Assembly: GCF_007673525.1 (NCBI RefSeq)
Contig: NZ_VDZU01000001.1
Location: 124,001 to 188,000, forward strand
DNA length: 64,000 nt
Source: Fictibacillus phosphorivorans
Lineage (GTDB): Bacteria > Bacillota > Bacilli > Bacillales > Fictibacillaceae
Direction of reading: 5' to 3'
Shown here: positions 43,273 to 51,073 of the stretch, in pieces
Position numbering within the stretch: the stretch's first letter is position 1
How the letters are laid out: each line of letters begins with the position of its first letter
Notes under the pieces: model-generated
The model's database searches: none
What the model was told of the DNA's origin: nothing
What the model saw: only the letters and a program-made list of their open reading frames with translations
Made by a program: the position numbers and the translations under genes

Positions 43273-43301
43273 ATTATTCAAATTAATGTAAACGCTGTCA
43301 A
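43273..43301 (-). promoter_or_regulatory. Promoter and CcpA (cre) site of the glucanotransferase
   Basis: On the minus strand: TTGACA (43296-43301), 17-base spacer, AATAAT (43273-43278). The cre consensus TGWNANCGNTNWCA is met perfectly by TGTAAACGCTGTCA at 43287-43300, lying across the -35 and spacer, so CcpA binding would block polymerase in the presence of glucose. Confidence 0.85.
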
Positions 43302-43417
43302 TTAGGTTATTCAAGGATTGAAGCACAAACGTTGATTCATAAAGGGTAGACAGAATCAAAATGAATCAAAAGTAATTTTTGCTTGTGTGAAGAAGGTATT
43401 TAGCCTTAGATTTTCTT

Positions 43418-44206
43418 TTAGAGATCATTGATTTTCTTCTTCACTTTTTTCATCAAACTATTATTTAGAGTGTTCACATGCTCTTCATTTTTGACCAAAA
43501 TGCGATAAGCCTCAATGATGGATAGAGTACGAACCAAAATGTAGACCCCGATGGCAATCAATGCAGTAAAAATCGGGTTGTACGGAGTTAAAATATCTAC
43601 ATCCACCCATTCTTTTTTTATGATTAAAAAGAAGATCGCTCCTCCAACAATTGAGCAAATTCCGATCATCATTACCACAGTATATTTACTTTTTATCTCT
43701 TCGTATCTCATTTTCAATTCTTTTAAAGAATGTTGGTCAAAAATCAGCATCTCTTTCTTAAGTAAGCTATATCGATCTTCTTTTATGATTCCGGCTGTAA
43801 TGGTTCCGATCCCGAAAACCGCTATTAGTATCGTTAAAAGGGTAAAGATGATCGGCTCTTCTTTAAATAAGAAGTAAGGAATCGTTGAAAAGATTAAAAG
43901 GCTAAATCCAAGGGCAAGGTATTTCGAAACTTTGTTTTGAGATAGGAGGTATCCCTCAGCCCTCTCTTTGCTTACATAATAACCATTTTCATTCTCAAGA
44001 CTTTGTTCAACAGTATCTTTCAATAAGAAATCAATGGATACTTCAAAAATGTTACCGAGCATCAATAGCTTTTCTGTTTCAGGAAAACCCTGACCGTTTT
44101 CCCATTTACTGATTGCTTGTCTGGTTGTGTTTAATTGTTCGGCCAGCGCCTCTTGTGAGAGACCTTTTTGTTTTCTAAGCTTAAAAAGTTTTTCACTGAA
44201 TGTCAT
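43418..44206 (-). CDS. Membrane-bound XRE-type regulator
   Basis: 262 residues. N-terminal HTH (LFKLRKQKGLSQEALAEQLNTTRQAISKWENGQGFPETEKL, residues 7-47) followed by four membrane segments in two pairs (about 95-140 and 175-225). Such HTH-membrane proteins often sit beside transporters or toxins, but no partner gene is adjacent. ATG with AAAGGAG upstream. An inverted repeat 17 bp before the start may be its own operator. No terminator is evident in 43302-43417, so transcription might run toward the glucanotransferase gene, where the leader terminator would stop it. Confidence 0.85.
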   Translation of the reverse strand: MTFSEKLFKLRKQKGLSQEALAEQLNTTRQAISKWENGQGFPETEKLLMLGNIFEVSIDFLLKDTVEQSLENENGYYVSKERAEGYLLSQNKVSKYLALGFSLLIFSTIPYFLFKEEPIIFTLLTILIAVFGIGTITAGIIKEDRYSLLKKEMLIFDQHSLKELKMRYEEIKSKYTVVMMIGICSIVGGAIFFLIIKKEWVDVDILTPYNPIFTALIAIGVYILVRTLSIIEAYRILVKNEEHVNTLNNSLMKKVKKKINDL

Positions 44207-44222
44207 AGAAGAACTCCTTTCA

Positions 44223-44245
44223 TTTACTACTTCAATTGTAGTAAA
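44223..44245. promoter_or_regulatory. Perfect 8-bp inverted repeat upstream of the XRE gene
   Basis: TTTACTAC, 7-base spacer, GTAGTAAA. It lies just ahead of the ribosome site of the XRE gene; autoregulation is inferred. Confidence 0.6.
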
Positions 44246-44337
44246 ACAATATATGGTTTTCTATATTTTAGCAGGTGCACTTTGTTAACTTGAGGTTGCA
44301 CTTATGTAATATCCAATAAAATAGGTGTGAAGGCATA

Positions 44338-44366
44338 AGAAAAACGACCAAGTAAACTGGTCGTTA
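44338..44366 (-). terminator. Terminator of the FAD oxidase gene
   Basis: Stem AACGACCAGT / ACTTGGTCGTT followed by TTTTCTT on the minus strand, about 60 bp after the stop codon. Confidence 0.8.
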
Positions 44367-44428
44367 AGAGGGTGTTGATTGTTTTATTCAATTGGAGCGG
44401 GGTTCCTCGTGTAAATATAAATCGTGTT

Positions 44429-45643
44429 TTACAAACTTACAGCTCGTGCGATCGTGAACAATCGTGAAGCAGGGTGGAAGCCTTTTGTAATCAAATCTTT
44501 GATGATGGTTGCGCCTAACATGCTGTAGACAGTACCGTTACCACCAAAACCTAAACAATAATACTCACCAAGGCGGTTAGGATGTTCACCGATATATGGC
44601 AGTCCGTCATGTGACTCACCAAACGTCGCACACCAAGAATGAGAGATTTTTGGCGAGATATCGGGAAAATGTTCTTTAATTTTTTGAAGAATTCGCTCAC
44701 CGCGCTCTTCAATAAGCCCTTCATTTAAAGGCGCTTCAGCTTTATCTTCATCAAGACCACCTGCAACGATTCTTCCGTCCTTAGTCGTTCTCATATAAAG
44801 GTAAGGGCGTTTCGTTTCCCAGATCATCCATTCTTCGTACCACGTTTTCAGTGATGGGATTGGCTCTGTTACGATCGCGTACGAACGATTTAGGTCTGCT
44901 CCTAGTTGCTGAGCTAAAAAATCATTCTCATAACCAGTAGCAAAAATAACATATCGGGCTGAAATGGTGCCTTTTTCAGATTCACAGGTAAAGCCGTGAA
45001 CGGTTTTTGTTTTTCGAATAAGAGGTGTGTGTTCAAAGATTCTCACTCCTGAAGCAGCTGCATCTTTCAACAAGATCTGTACACACTTATACGGGTTCAC
45101 ATCTGCATCGCCACTCGTAACGAGAGCGGCTGGTTTTGAAAAAGGAAAACGTGAAGAAATCTCTTGAGGTTCTAAGTATTCTACTGGAAAACCGTATTTC
45201 TTTAATGCCTCGTATTCACGCTCAAGTTTTAACGTATCTTCAGGAGAGCTCGCATAGTACAAGCTCTTTTGTTCACGGAATTCAGGGTCTTCGGATAGTC
45301 CAGACGTCATCTTCTTTAGATCTTCTAACGCCTGTAAACAAAGTTGATAGAAATAGACAGCATCCTGTTCTCCTTGCTGTTCAATGAGTTCGTGCAGCAT
45401 CTTATCGCTTGAGAATTGCAGAAGTCCTGTGTTTGCTGAGGAGCTTCCTGCACCGGGCTGTCTTCTATCGATCAATACAACATCTAGTTCTTTTTCTTGA
45501 CCGAGTACATGGGCACAAAGGGCACCTGCCATGCCTCCACCAACAATTAGTACATCACACGATATATCTTCTTCAAGAACCGGGTACTGACCCGTGTTTG
45601 TATAAGTTTCAGGCCAATAGAGCTGACCATTGTGTAAATTCAT
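44429..45643 (-). CDS. FAD-dependent amino-acid oxidase/dehydrogenase (DadA/glycine oxidase family)
   Basis: 404 residues. FAD-binding motif CDVLIVGGGMAGALCAHVLGQ (about 27-47), FAD/substrate region SSSANTGLLQFSSDKMLHEL, and C-terminal WCATFGESHDGLPYIGEHPNRLGEYYCLGFGGNGTVYS with the second flavin contact. Oxidises an amine or amino acid; substrate unknown. ATG at 45643 is chosen because GAGGAGGAG lies nine bases upstream; nine more codons are open before it. Confidence 0.88.
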   Translation of the reverse strand: MNLHNGQLYWPETYTNTGQYPVLEEDISCDVLIVGGGMAGALCAHVLGQEKELDVVLIDRRQPGAGSSSANTGLLQFSSDKMLHELIEQQGEQDAVYFYQLCLQALEDLKKMTSGLSEDPEFREQKSLYYASSPEDTLKLEREYEALKKYGFPVEYLEPQEISSRFPFSKPAALVTSGDADVNPYKCVQILLKDAAASGVRIFEHTPLIRKTKTVHGFTCESEKGTISARYVIFATGYENDFLAQQLGADLNRSYAIVTEPIPSLKTWYEEWMIWETKRPYLYMRTTKDGRIVAGGLDEDKAEAPLNEGLIEERGERILQKIKEHFPDISPKISHSWCATFGESHDGLPYIGEHPNRLGEYYCLGFGGNGTVYSMLGATIIKDLITKGFHPASRLFTIARAVSL

Positions 45644-45795
45644 AGTGACTCCTCCTCGTCTTCTCTTCATTCCCCCTATCTTCTGTAAAGAAACGCATGA
45701 GAAGAAACTTTTTCAAAAATATGGATTTTGTGTGAATACTCTAACGGGAATTATTTTAGTAGGCTGTTTTCGTACTCATTGCTGCTTTTGAAAGA

Positions 45796-46048
45796 TGTTG
45801 ATTTCCGTTGCAGGTGCTCGCTTTCCGTGGGTCAGACGGTGAGCCACATTAGTACGTTCCGTATAAGTGTCTCACCTGTCCAGTTGCAGTGGCTAGACCC
45901 TCGAGGTCAAAAGTTAAATGGTCCAGAAGGCAAAGGGCGCCTTCCTAGCCCATTCACCTTTTGCTTGTCGGGGCTGAACGAGCCACTTCCACTCTTCGGA
46001 CTGCCCGCCTGTCCCGCAGGAGGCTCGTACCTTCCACTACAATCAATA
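45796..46048 (-). repeat. Dispersed hairpin repeat, copy 6, split by a second element
   Basis: The two halves (45796-45878 and 46003-46048) together make a normal variant-a copy. Between CTCACCTG and CCCGCCTG lies an extra ~124 bp. The outer flank on the left (attgctgcttttgaaag) matches that of copies 1, 3 and 4 in reverse. It fills much of the 520-bp gap 45644-46164, in which I see no gene. Confidence 0.88.
45878..46002 (+). mobile_element. Hairpin element nested in repeat copy 6
   Basis: About 124 bp bounded by GTCC and GGAC with longer imperfect inverted ends (GTCCAGTTGCAGTGGCT against AGCCACTTCC...GGAC) and inner stems (ACCCTCGAG / TCGGGG and AAGGCAAAGGGCGCCTT-like). The word CTG flanks both sides and could be a 3-bp target duplication. 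It resembles a repeat common in Bacillaceae genomes (GTCCAGCTCCAGCG... CGCTTCCGCTTTTC type). It has no coding capacity. Confidence 0.75.
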
Positions 46049-46112
46049 TCAAAGAAGGAAATAAAAAAGGCTAAACAGACTTTCAGTATGAGTGAGGAAG
46101 GATTAAAATTAC

Positions 46113-46156
46113 GCAAAAAAAAAGAGCTACATGCCCGACTGGACAAGCAACTCTCT
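46113..46156 (-). terminator. Terminator of the general stress gene
   Basis: Stem AGAGTTGCTTG / CATGTAGCTCT (with G-U pairs) followed by TTTTTTTTT on the minus strand. Confidence 0.78.
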
Positions 46157-46164
46157 TCATCACC

Positions 46165-46515
46165 TTATGGCAATGTATTTACTTTATCTTCTTCTTTTAC
46201 AAACAATAAAATTTTGCCCATATCGAGCTTCTTTTCATATTGATCTGCTTCTACATCAGATAACCCTAGTTCTGTCATCTTGTTGCGAAGCTCATCGCCT
46301 CTGGACTCAAATACATTGCTGAGTGCCGTTCCGAGTCCTTCTTCTTTTAATCCGATTGTATTTACATCTGCTTCATGGGCGAGATCTTTTGTGTCATCCT
46401 TTTCGTGGGATAATACATATAAGTTGTCCTCGTGAATTCCTCGAGCTTTCAGATCACTTGCAGCTGCAATCAATTCTTGTTGAGAGTTAAATTCATGTAC
46501 GATAGGTTTTACCAT
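46165..46515 (-). CDS. General stress protein, GSP17M/YflT-like
   Basis: 116 residues, one GSP17M domain: an N-terminal beta-alpha unit (IVHEFNSQQELIAAASDLKARGIHEDNLYVLSHE) and a C-terminal helical part ending GKILLFVKEE. YflT and relatives are SigB-dependent stress proteins of unknown molecular function. ATG behind AAAGGAGAGG. A SigB-like promoter (46552-46577) fits this. Confidence 0.88.
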   Translation of the reverse strand: MVKPIVHEFNSQQELIAAASDLKARGIHEDNLYVLSHEKDDTKDLAHEADVNTIGLKEEGLGTALSNVFESRGDELRNKMTELGLSDVEADQYEKKLDMGKILLFVKEEDKVNTLP

Positions 46516-46551
46516 TTACTATCCTCTCCTTTAAACGAAGTTATAGTGTGT

Positions 46552-46577
46552 ATTCACGAATTCGAACAGGGTTAAAC
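46552..46577 (-). promoter_or_regulatory. Candidate SigB promoter of the GSP17M gene
   Basis: On the minus strand GTTTAA (46572-46577), 14-base spacer, GTGAAT (46552-46557), against the SigB consensus GTTTAA-N12-15-GGGTAT. The -35 is perfect and the -10 has two mismatches. Confidence 0.55.
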
Positions 46578-46776
46578 ATCCTTTTTCAAACGCATACCGG
46601 GATAAAAGTACTAAATTAACTGCCGGAATCCAGCTGTGTAGGCATAAATTCCTTTTTTATAGGAATATAGCTTTTTTACACCATTTTTACGAAAATCCTC
46701 TATCATTTTACATTTCAAAATATATACTTTTAATTGTTGAGTTTTTTATAAAATGAGTGATAGGGGAGTTTGTTTA

Positions 46777-48366
46777 ATGAAAAAGACATTATCAGCTTTA
46801 GCACTTGCTTTAGGATTAACGCCAATCGGCGCAGGCGTACATGCAGAGGAACACGATATCCAAAAACATAAGGGCCGTTACTTAGATGTTCAACTGCTTG
46901 GAGTAAATGACTTTCATGGACAGATTGATATTACACGTAATGTGGCAGGAGAACCTGTTGGGCGTGCAGACTATCTAGCAAGCTATTTAAAGATGAGAGA
47001 ACGCGAAAACCCTAACACGCTTTTAGTACATGCTGGTGATATGGTAGGAGCAAGCTCTCCGACATCTGCATTGCTGCAGGACGAGCCAACAGTAGAAATC
47101 ATGAATAAGATGGGCTTTGATGTAGGAACACTAGGAAACCATGAGTTTGATGAAGGCATAGATGAGATGATGCGTCTGATAAAAGGCGGAACTCATGAAA
47201 AGACAGGTTATTTTAAAGGTGCAGACTTCCCATATGTGGTTGCTAACGTCATAGATAAAGAGACGAAGAAAAATATTTTGCCTCCTTATGTGATCAAGAA
47301 GGTTAAAGGAGTAAACATCGGATTCATCGGAGTAGTTTTCTCAGACACGCCGGATATTGTCATTCCAAGTGGAACAGCAGGCGTTGAATTTATAGATGAA
47401 GCACAAGCGATCAATAAAGCTGCGAAATCTCTTAAGAAAAAGGGTGTAAAGTCTATTGTTGTTCTAGCGCATAACCCTGTAGAACAATCAGCGACCGGGG
47501 AAGTATCTGGTGAACTCGTGGATATGGCAAACAAAGTAGATGATGAAGTTGACGTAATGTTTGGTGCACACAATCATAGAAACGTGAACGCTGTAGTAGA
47601 TAACAAACTACTTGTACAAGCATTTTCATATGGCACAGCTTTTGCGGATGTAGATTTGAAAATTGACCGCCGCACGAAAGATATCGTAAAAAGTAAAGCA
47701 GAAGTCGTGTCGGTCATGCAAAAAGGTATAACACCGGACTCTAGAATTACGAAAATAATTAAACAAGCCGAAGATCAAGTAGCACCAATCATTAATGAAG
47801 TCGTAGGGAACACGAATCAACTCCTATCAGGAACAGAAGCATATAATGGTGAGTCTGAACTAGGGAATGTGATCGCAGATTCTATGACAGAAGAGACGGG
47901 TACGGATTTTGCGTTTATGAACCCAGGGGGGATTCGTGATGTGATCAATCCTGGTGAAGTGACATGGGGAGAACTTTTTAACGTTCAACCGTTTGGCAAC
48001 GATCTTGTGACGATGACATTAACAGGAGCGCAGATCAAAGAACTTTTCGAATCTCAATGGGCAACGGATAGAGAGAAGATGCTTCAAATTTCTGGTCTGA
48101 AAGCTACATTTGATCTTTCAAAGCCAGTTGGAGATCGAACAGTTTCGATGGTTAAGAAAGATGGAACACCGATTGAGGCAGAACAAGAATATACGGTTAC
48201 TGTAAACAATTTTATGGCAGGTGGCGGTGATGGTTATACCGTTTTATTAGAAGGAAAGAATCCGACGGTAAGCGTTACGGATCTCGAAGCGCTAGTAAAC
48301 TATTTTAAAAACCGTGATACCGTATCCGCACAGATTGAAGGACGAATTACGAAGATCAATCAATAA
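46777..48366 (+). CDS. Secreted 5'-nucleotidase / cyclic-nucleotide phosphodiesterase
   Basis: 529 residues. Signal peptide (MKKTLSALALALGLTPIGAGVHA). Metallophosphatase motifs LLGVNDFHGQ, VHAGDMVGAS, GNHEFDEG, VLAHNP and GAHNHRN; the 5'-nucleotidase C-terminal domain (about 350-500) has NPGGIRD and NNFMAGGGDGY for base binding. It would release phosphate and nucleosides from extracellular nucleotides. It ends without an LPxTG sorting motif, so it is probably free. ATG at 46777 behind GGGGAG. A second, cytosolic member is at 35528. Confidence 0.92.
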   Translation: MKKTLSALALALGLTPIGAGVHAEEHDIQKHKGRYLDVQLLGVNDFHGQIDITRNVAGEPVGRADYLASYLKMRERENPNTLLVHAGDMVGASSPTSALLQDEPTVEIMNKMGFDVGTLGNHEFDEGIDEMMRLIKGGTHEKTGYFKGADFPYVVANVIDKETKKNILPPYVIKKVKGVNIGFIGVVFSDTPDIVIPSGTAGVEFIDEAQAINKAAKSLKKKGVKSIVVLAHNPVEQSATGEVSGELVDMANKVDDEVDVMFGAHNHRNVNAVVDNKLLVQAFSYGTAFADVDLKIDRRTKDIVKSKAEVVSVMQKGITPDSRITKIIKQAEDQVAPIINEVVGNTNQLLSGTEAYNGESELGNVIADSMTEETGTDFAFMNPGGIRDVINPGEVTWGELFNVQPFGNDLVTMTLTGAQIKELFESQWATDREKMLQISGLKATFDLSKPVGDRTVSMVKKDGTPIEAEQEYTVTVNNFMAGGGDGYTVLLEGKNPTVSVTDLEALVNYFKNRDTVSAQIEGRITKINQ

Positions 48367-48371
48367 TAAGA

Positions 48372-48411
48372 AAAAAGGCAAAGCGAGTAGTATGCGCTTT
48401 GCCTTTTGTAT
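48372..48411. terminator. Bidirectional terminator
   Basis: Stem AAGGCAAAGCG / CGCTTTGCCTT with A- and T-runs on both sides. Confidence 0.88.
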
Positions 48412-48413
48412 TT

Positions 48414-48971
48414 CTATTCTCCGCGTTCCACAAGATCAAGTCTTCCTGTAGCAGGGTCGATAACGAGACCGTGTACTTTAATATCTTCAGGAAGCAGCGG
48501 GTGATTTTTTACAAGCTTTACACTGTTTCTCACAGAATCCTCAACACTTTCAAATCCTTGAACCCATTTCTTTAAATCGAGTCCAGAATATTTTAATGTA
48601 TCAAACGTTGACTCTTCAATGCCGCGGTCTTTCATCTTGGCAAGTAGTCCATCTGCGTTTACATTGCTCATTCCGCAATCATAGTGACCGATGACCATAA
48701 CTTCTTCAGCTTTTAATTCATAGATGGCCACAAGGATACTTCTCATAATTGAACCGAATGGATGGGAGATAACCGCTCCAGCCGATTTGATAACTTTTAC
48801 ATCACCGTTCTTAATATTCATCGCACTTGGCAACAATTCAGTCAGGCGCGTATCCATACAAGATACGATAACAAGTCCTTTATCAGGAAATTTAGTAGTT
48901 TGGAAAGGTTCATATTCTTTGTTTTCAACAAATTGGTGATTGAACGCTAAGATTTCGTTAAGTACGGACAT
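48414..48971 (-). CDS. Beta-carbonic anhydrase (YtiB-like)
   Basis: 185 residues. Interconverts CO2 and bicarbonate in the cytosol. Zinc ligands Cys38 (SCMDTR, with Asp40-Arg42 dyad), His96 and Cys99 (GHYDCG). The NHQFVENKEYEPFQTTKFPDK start matches the B. subtilis YtiB subgroup. ATG behind AAGGAGGAG. Confidence 0.92.
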   Translation of the reverse strand: MSVLNEILAFNHQFVENKEYEPFQTTKFPDKGLVIVSCMDTRLTELLPSAMNIKNGDVKVIKSAGAVISHPFGSIMRSILVAIYELKAEEVMVIGHYDCGMSNVNADGLLAKMKDRGIEESTFDTLKYSGLDLKKWVQGFESVEDSVRNSVKLVKNHPLLPEDIKVHGLVIDPATGRLDLVERGE

Positions 48972-49330
48972 GATTCTCCTCCTTGTTTTTACAGAAAATA
49001 ATTAAAGTATAAAAAGATTTAGAAGTATACGTCTTTTTCTATCATATTCAGCTTAAACTCGCTAACATATTCACTTCTATATTCACTATTATACAAAAAT
49101 GTGGGCCGAATCTGCTCTTTTTTGTATTTGAAGCGAATCTTTTGTTGATAGAAACTTTAAAACAAAAGCACATTGTGACAAACATTTTATAAAAAGGTAC
49201 GTATAATCGCAATTAACACCACATACATTGGTAAGTCGAAGGGAGGATGAAATAAAGAAAACACTTGCCAGTAAAGTAGGGTTTAAATAGATCGGTACAA
49301 ATCAACGAAAATTTGAAAGGGGTAGGGAAG

Positions 49331-49561
49331 ATGGAAGTTATGACGTATGTACTTTGGGTTCTGCTGTTAATGGGGTCGGTTATGAAGAACTACATGGTGT
49401 CAGTTTCTATGCCGAAAACGGGACAAGTTATGATGGCGAATGAATCTGGTGTTAACTTCTTTTCGTATGGTGAAGTGAGTAACAAGAATGCATCGGAATT
49501 TATGTTTGCAATTGCCGTTCCTTTCAATAATCAGAATTTCAGTTGGGTAGATACGTCGTAG
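49331..49561 (+). CDS. Possible small exported or membrane protein
   Basis: 76 residues if real. A hydrophobic N-terminus (MTYVLWVLLLMGSVMKNYMVSV) and a polar remainder with no known motif. The ATG at 49331 has AGGGGTAGGGAAG before it. A plausible -10 (TATAAT ~49203) and a terminator at 49742 bracket the region, so something is transcribed. The 300+ bp before it (48972-49330) also contain an AAGGGAGG ribosome-like site at ~49241 without a usable start codon. Doubtful gene. Confidence 0.35.
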   Translation: MEVMTYVLWVLLLMGSVMKNYMVSVSMPKTGQVMMANESGVNFFSYGEVSNKNASEFMFAIAVPFNNQNFSWVDTS

Positions 49562-49741
49562 ATTACATAGTGTGAAGTTTGTGTTGATGTAGTAAAAATA
49601 TGTGAAATGAATGTATTGGTAAAAAGAAGGGGGTCTGCTGCAAAAAAATAAATAAGGCTATTTTTCGCATTCACTATCATGCTCGCGGCAGGATCACCGT
49701 ACGTGTGCTAGTGTATGAATATACTTGAGCGGAATTTGGAG

Positions 49742-49773
49742 CAAAAGGCAGCTTGTTTGAGCTGCCTTTTTTG
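49742..49773 (+). terminator. Terminator
   Basis: Stem AAAGGCAGCT / AGCTGCCTTT followed by TTTGG; it lies after the doubtful gene at 49331 and before ywdI. Confidence 0.85.
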
Positions 49774-49837
49774 GCATTTATTTTATTTATGTGATCGGGT
49801 TTGATAGAATAAGAAAAAAACAATTGTGGTGAAACCG

Positions 49838-50164
49838 ATGAATATATCAGTAAGTCAGTTTGCAAAAAAAATAGAAAAGCATGTTGCCGAAATGAAAGTA
49901 TTAGATGAGAACTCTCCAAAACTGCGCGAACATGTATCAGCTATTCAAACATTGTGCGAATTAATGTTAGAAGCGGATGACGAAGGTACAGCTGTTGACG
50001 TGAAAGGGTGGGTCCCCTCATATCCCGTACAAAAGCCAGCCAGCCTAGTGACCGCTCCTCCCGCAAAAAAACACCAAAAGTCTATGATGGATTATGATAT
50101 GGACTATGAGGATGACGATCAAGACGAAAAAGACGGCAACGGAGACTCTATTTTCGATTTTTAA
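49838..50164 (+). CDS. ywdI: YwdI family protein
   Basis: 108 residues. Helical N-terminal half (ISVSQFAKKIEKHVAEMKVL, AIQTLCELMLEA) and a very acidic C-terminal tail (DMDYEDDDQDEKDGNGDSIFDF), as in B. subtilis YwdI; function unknown. The ATG at 49838 gives the family start MNISVSQF; a GTG at 49826 is in frame with no better ribosome site. Conserved neighbourhood with ywdK and gerQ. Confidence 0.85.
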   Translation: MNISVSQFAKKIEKHVAEMKVLDENSPKLREHVSAIQTLCELMLEADDEGTAVDVKGWVPSYPVQKPASLVTAPPAKKHQKSMMDYDMDYEDDDQDEKDGNGDSIFDF

Positions 50165-50176
50165 ATATTAGTTTGT

Positions 50177-50216
50177 GGAAAACCTGCTCTTTGTGAGTGG
50201 GTTTTTCTTTTTTTGT
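50177..50216 (+). terminator. Probable terminator of ywdI
   Basis: Imperfect stem AAAACCTGCTC / GAGTGGGTTTTT with TTCTTTTTTT after it. Confidence 0.6.
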
Positions 50217-50256
50217 GTTGGTTTGTTACTTGTGGTGGGGTAGAAGGAGAGGGAAT

Positions 50257-50306
50257 TTCGGGCACCTGGAACGGAAATCAACTACTTTCAAGGGCAACAA
50301 TGAATG
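50257..50306 (+). repeat. Truncated fragment of the dispersed hairpin repeat
   Basis: Only the right end survives (GCACCTGGAACGG then AAATCAACT), together with the shared outer flank ctttcaagggcaacaatgaa. The left five-sixths are missing. Confidence 0.8.
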
Positions 50307-50320
50307 CGCAAAATATCCAT

Positions 50321-50352
50321 AAAAAAAAACAGCACCACTATCAGCGCTGTTA
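50321..50352 (-). terminator. Terminator of the small membrane protein gene
   Basis: Stem AACAGC / GCTGTT across the stop codon, followed by TTTTTTTTT on the minus strand. Confidence 0.7.
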
Positions 50353-50520
50353 GATCGATACATACGTATTTTGGTGTTCCATTCTTGCATCTCTACGTTT
50401 TGCGATTTCAATTTTTTCGTTAATCTTTTTATTAGAAAAATAAATGGCAGTCACTGTTGCGATTAGACTTAGAGCAGCTAAACCAAGAATTGTATATATC
50501 ATTGTAATAAGAAGTTCCAT
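50350..50520 (-). CDS. Small single-pass membrane protein, unknown (56 residues)
   Basis: 56 residues: a membrane segment (LLITMIYTILGLAALSLIATVTAIYF) and a short basic, charged tail (NKKINEKIEIAKRRDARMEHQ) ending NTYVSI. ATG at 50520 with AGGAGGA eight bases before, and a terminator right at the stop codon. The combination of ribosome site, coding-like composition and terminator makes a real gene likely. Divergent from the YvrJ-like gene. No family recognised. Confidence 0.72.
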   Translation of the reverse strand: MELLITMIYTILGLAALSLIATVTAIYFSNKKINEKIEIAKRRDARMEHQNTYVSI

Positions 50521-50730
50521 TTTATTGTTCCTCCTCTTATGTAATTTTTTTCTGTCTTATTTTTTGTTATTCCACTACCTCATTTATTTAAACCTCTTTT
50601 TTGTATAGGTCCTTCGAATCAAAATGAAAATATGAGAAAGGAATGATGGCAAATATTCTCCGTTCGCTTTATACTAAAATTACGAACATACGTTCTGTTT
50701 TGTTCGATAAAAAATGAGGGGTGAATGGAA

Positions 50731-50958
50731 ATGGTCGGAGCAAGTGAATGGTTAAACTTAGTTAATCTCCTCGGTAATGTGGGCTTTCCTATCGTCATTG
50801 CGGGCTACTTGCTTTTTCAGTTTGAGAGGCGCATTCAGAGTTTAGAAGGAATCATTCGAGAACTTCACTCTGAATTAGTAGAGAAAGAAGAGCTTGAGCG
50901 TAAGATTGATCAATACGTCCGATTACTTGACAGCGAACGTCAGCCGAAAAAACGTTAA
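50731..50958 (+). CDS. YvrJ family small protein
   Basis: 75 residues. One membrane segment with the YvrJ pattern (WLNLVNLLGNVGFPIVIAGYLLFQFERRI) and a C-terminal coiled coil (LEGIIRELHSELVEKEELERKIDQYVRLLDSE). Function unknown, holin-like size. The ATG at 50731 is favoured because GGGGTG lies eight bases before it, whereas it is too close to the ATG at 50725. Confidence 0.78.
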   Translation: MVGASEWLNLVNLLGNVGFPIVIAGYLLFQFERRIQSLEGIIRELHSELVEKEELERKIDQYVRLLDSERQPKKR

Positions 50959-51073
50959 CGTTCGCCTTTTTTATCATGGACAACCCGTCCGCCAAAATTT
51001 TTACAATCCTGTGGCATCCTTTGTAATGTCATTTTTCAATGGTAAGATAAAAGAAAAACAGGAGTGGAACAGG

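Noticed and set aside
45878..46002. Insertion sequence with transposase
   Set aside because: Only 124 bp, no coding capacity; a non-autonomous element or hairpin repeat is the most that can be said.
45728..46243. 171-codon plus-strand ORF and 79-codon minus-strand ORF at repeat copy 6
   Set aside because: They read through two nested hairpin elements and a terminator; no ribosome sites.
49677..49919. Minus-strand 80-codon ORF between 49677 and 49919
   Set aside because: Overlaps the ywdI start and a terminator, no ribosome site.
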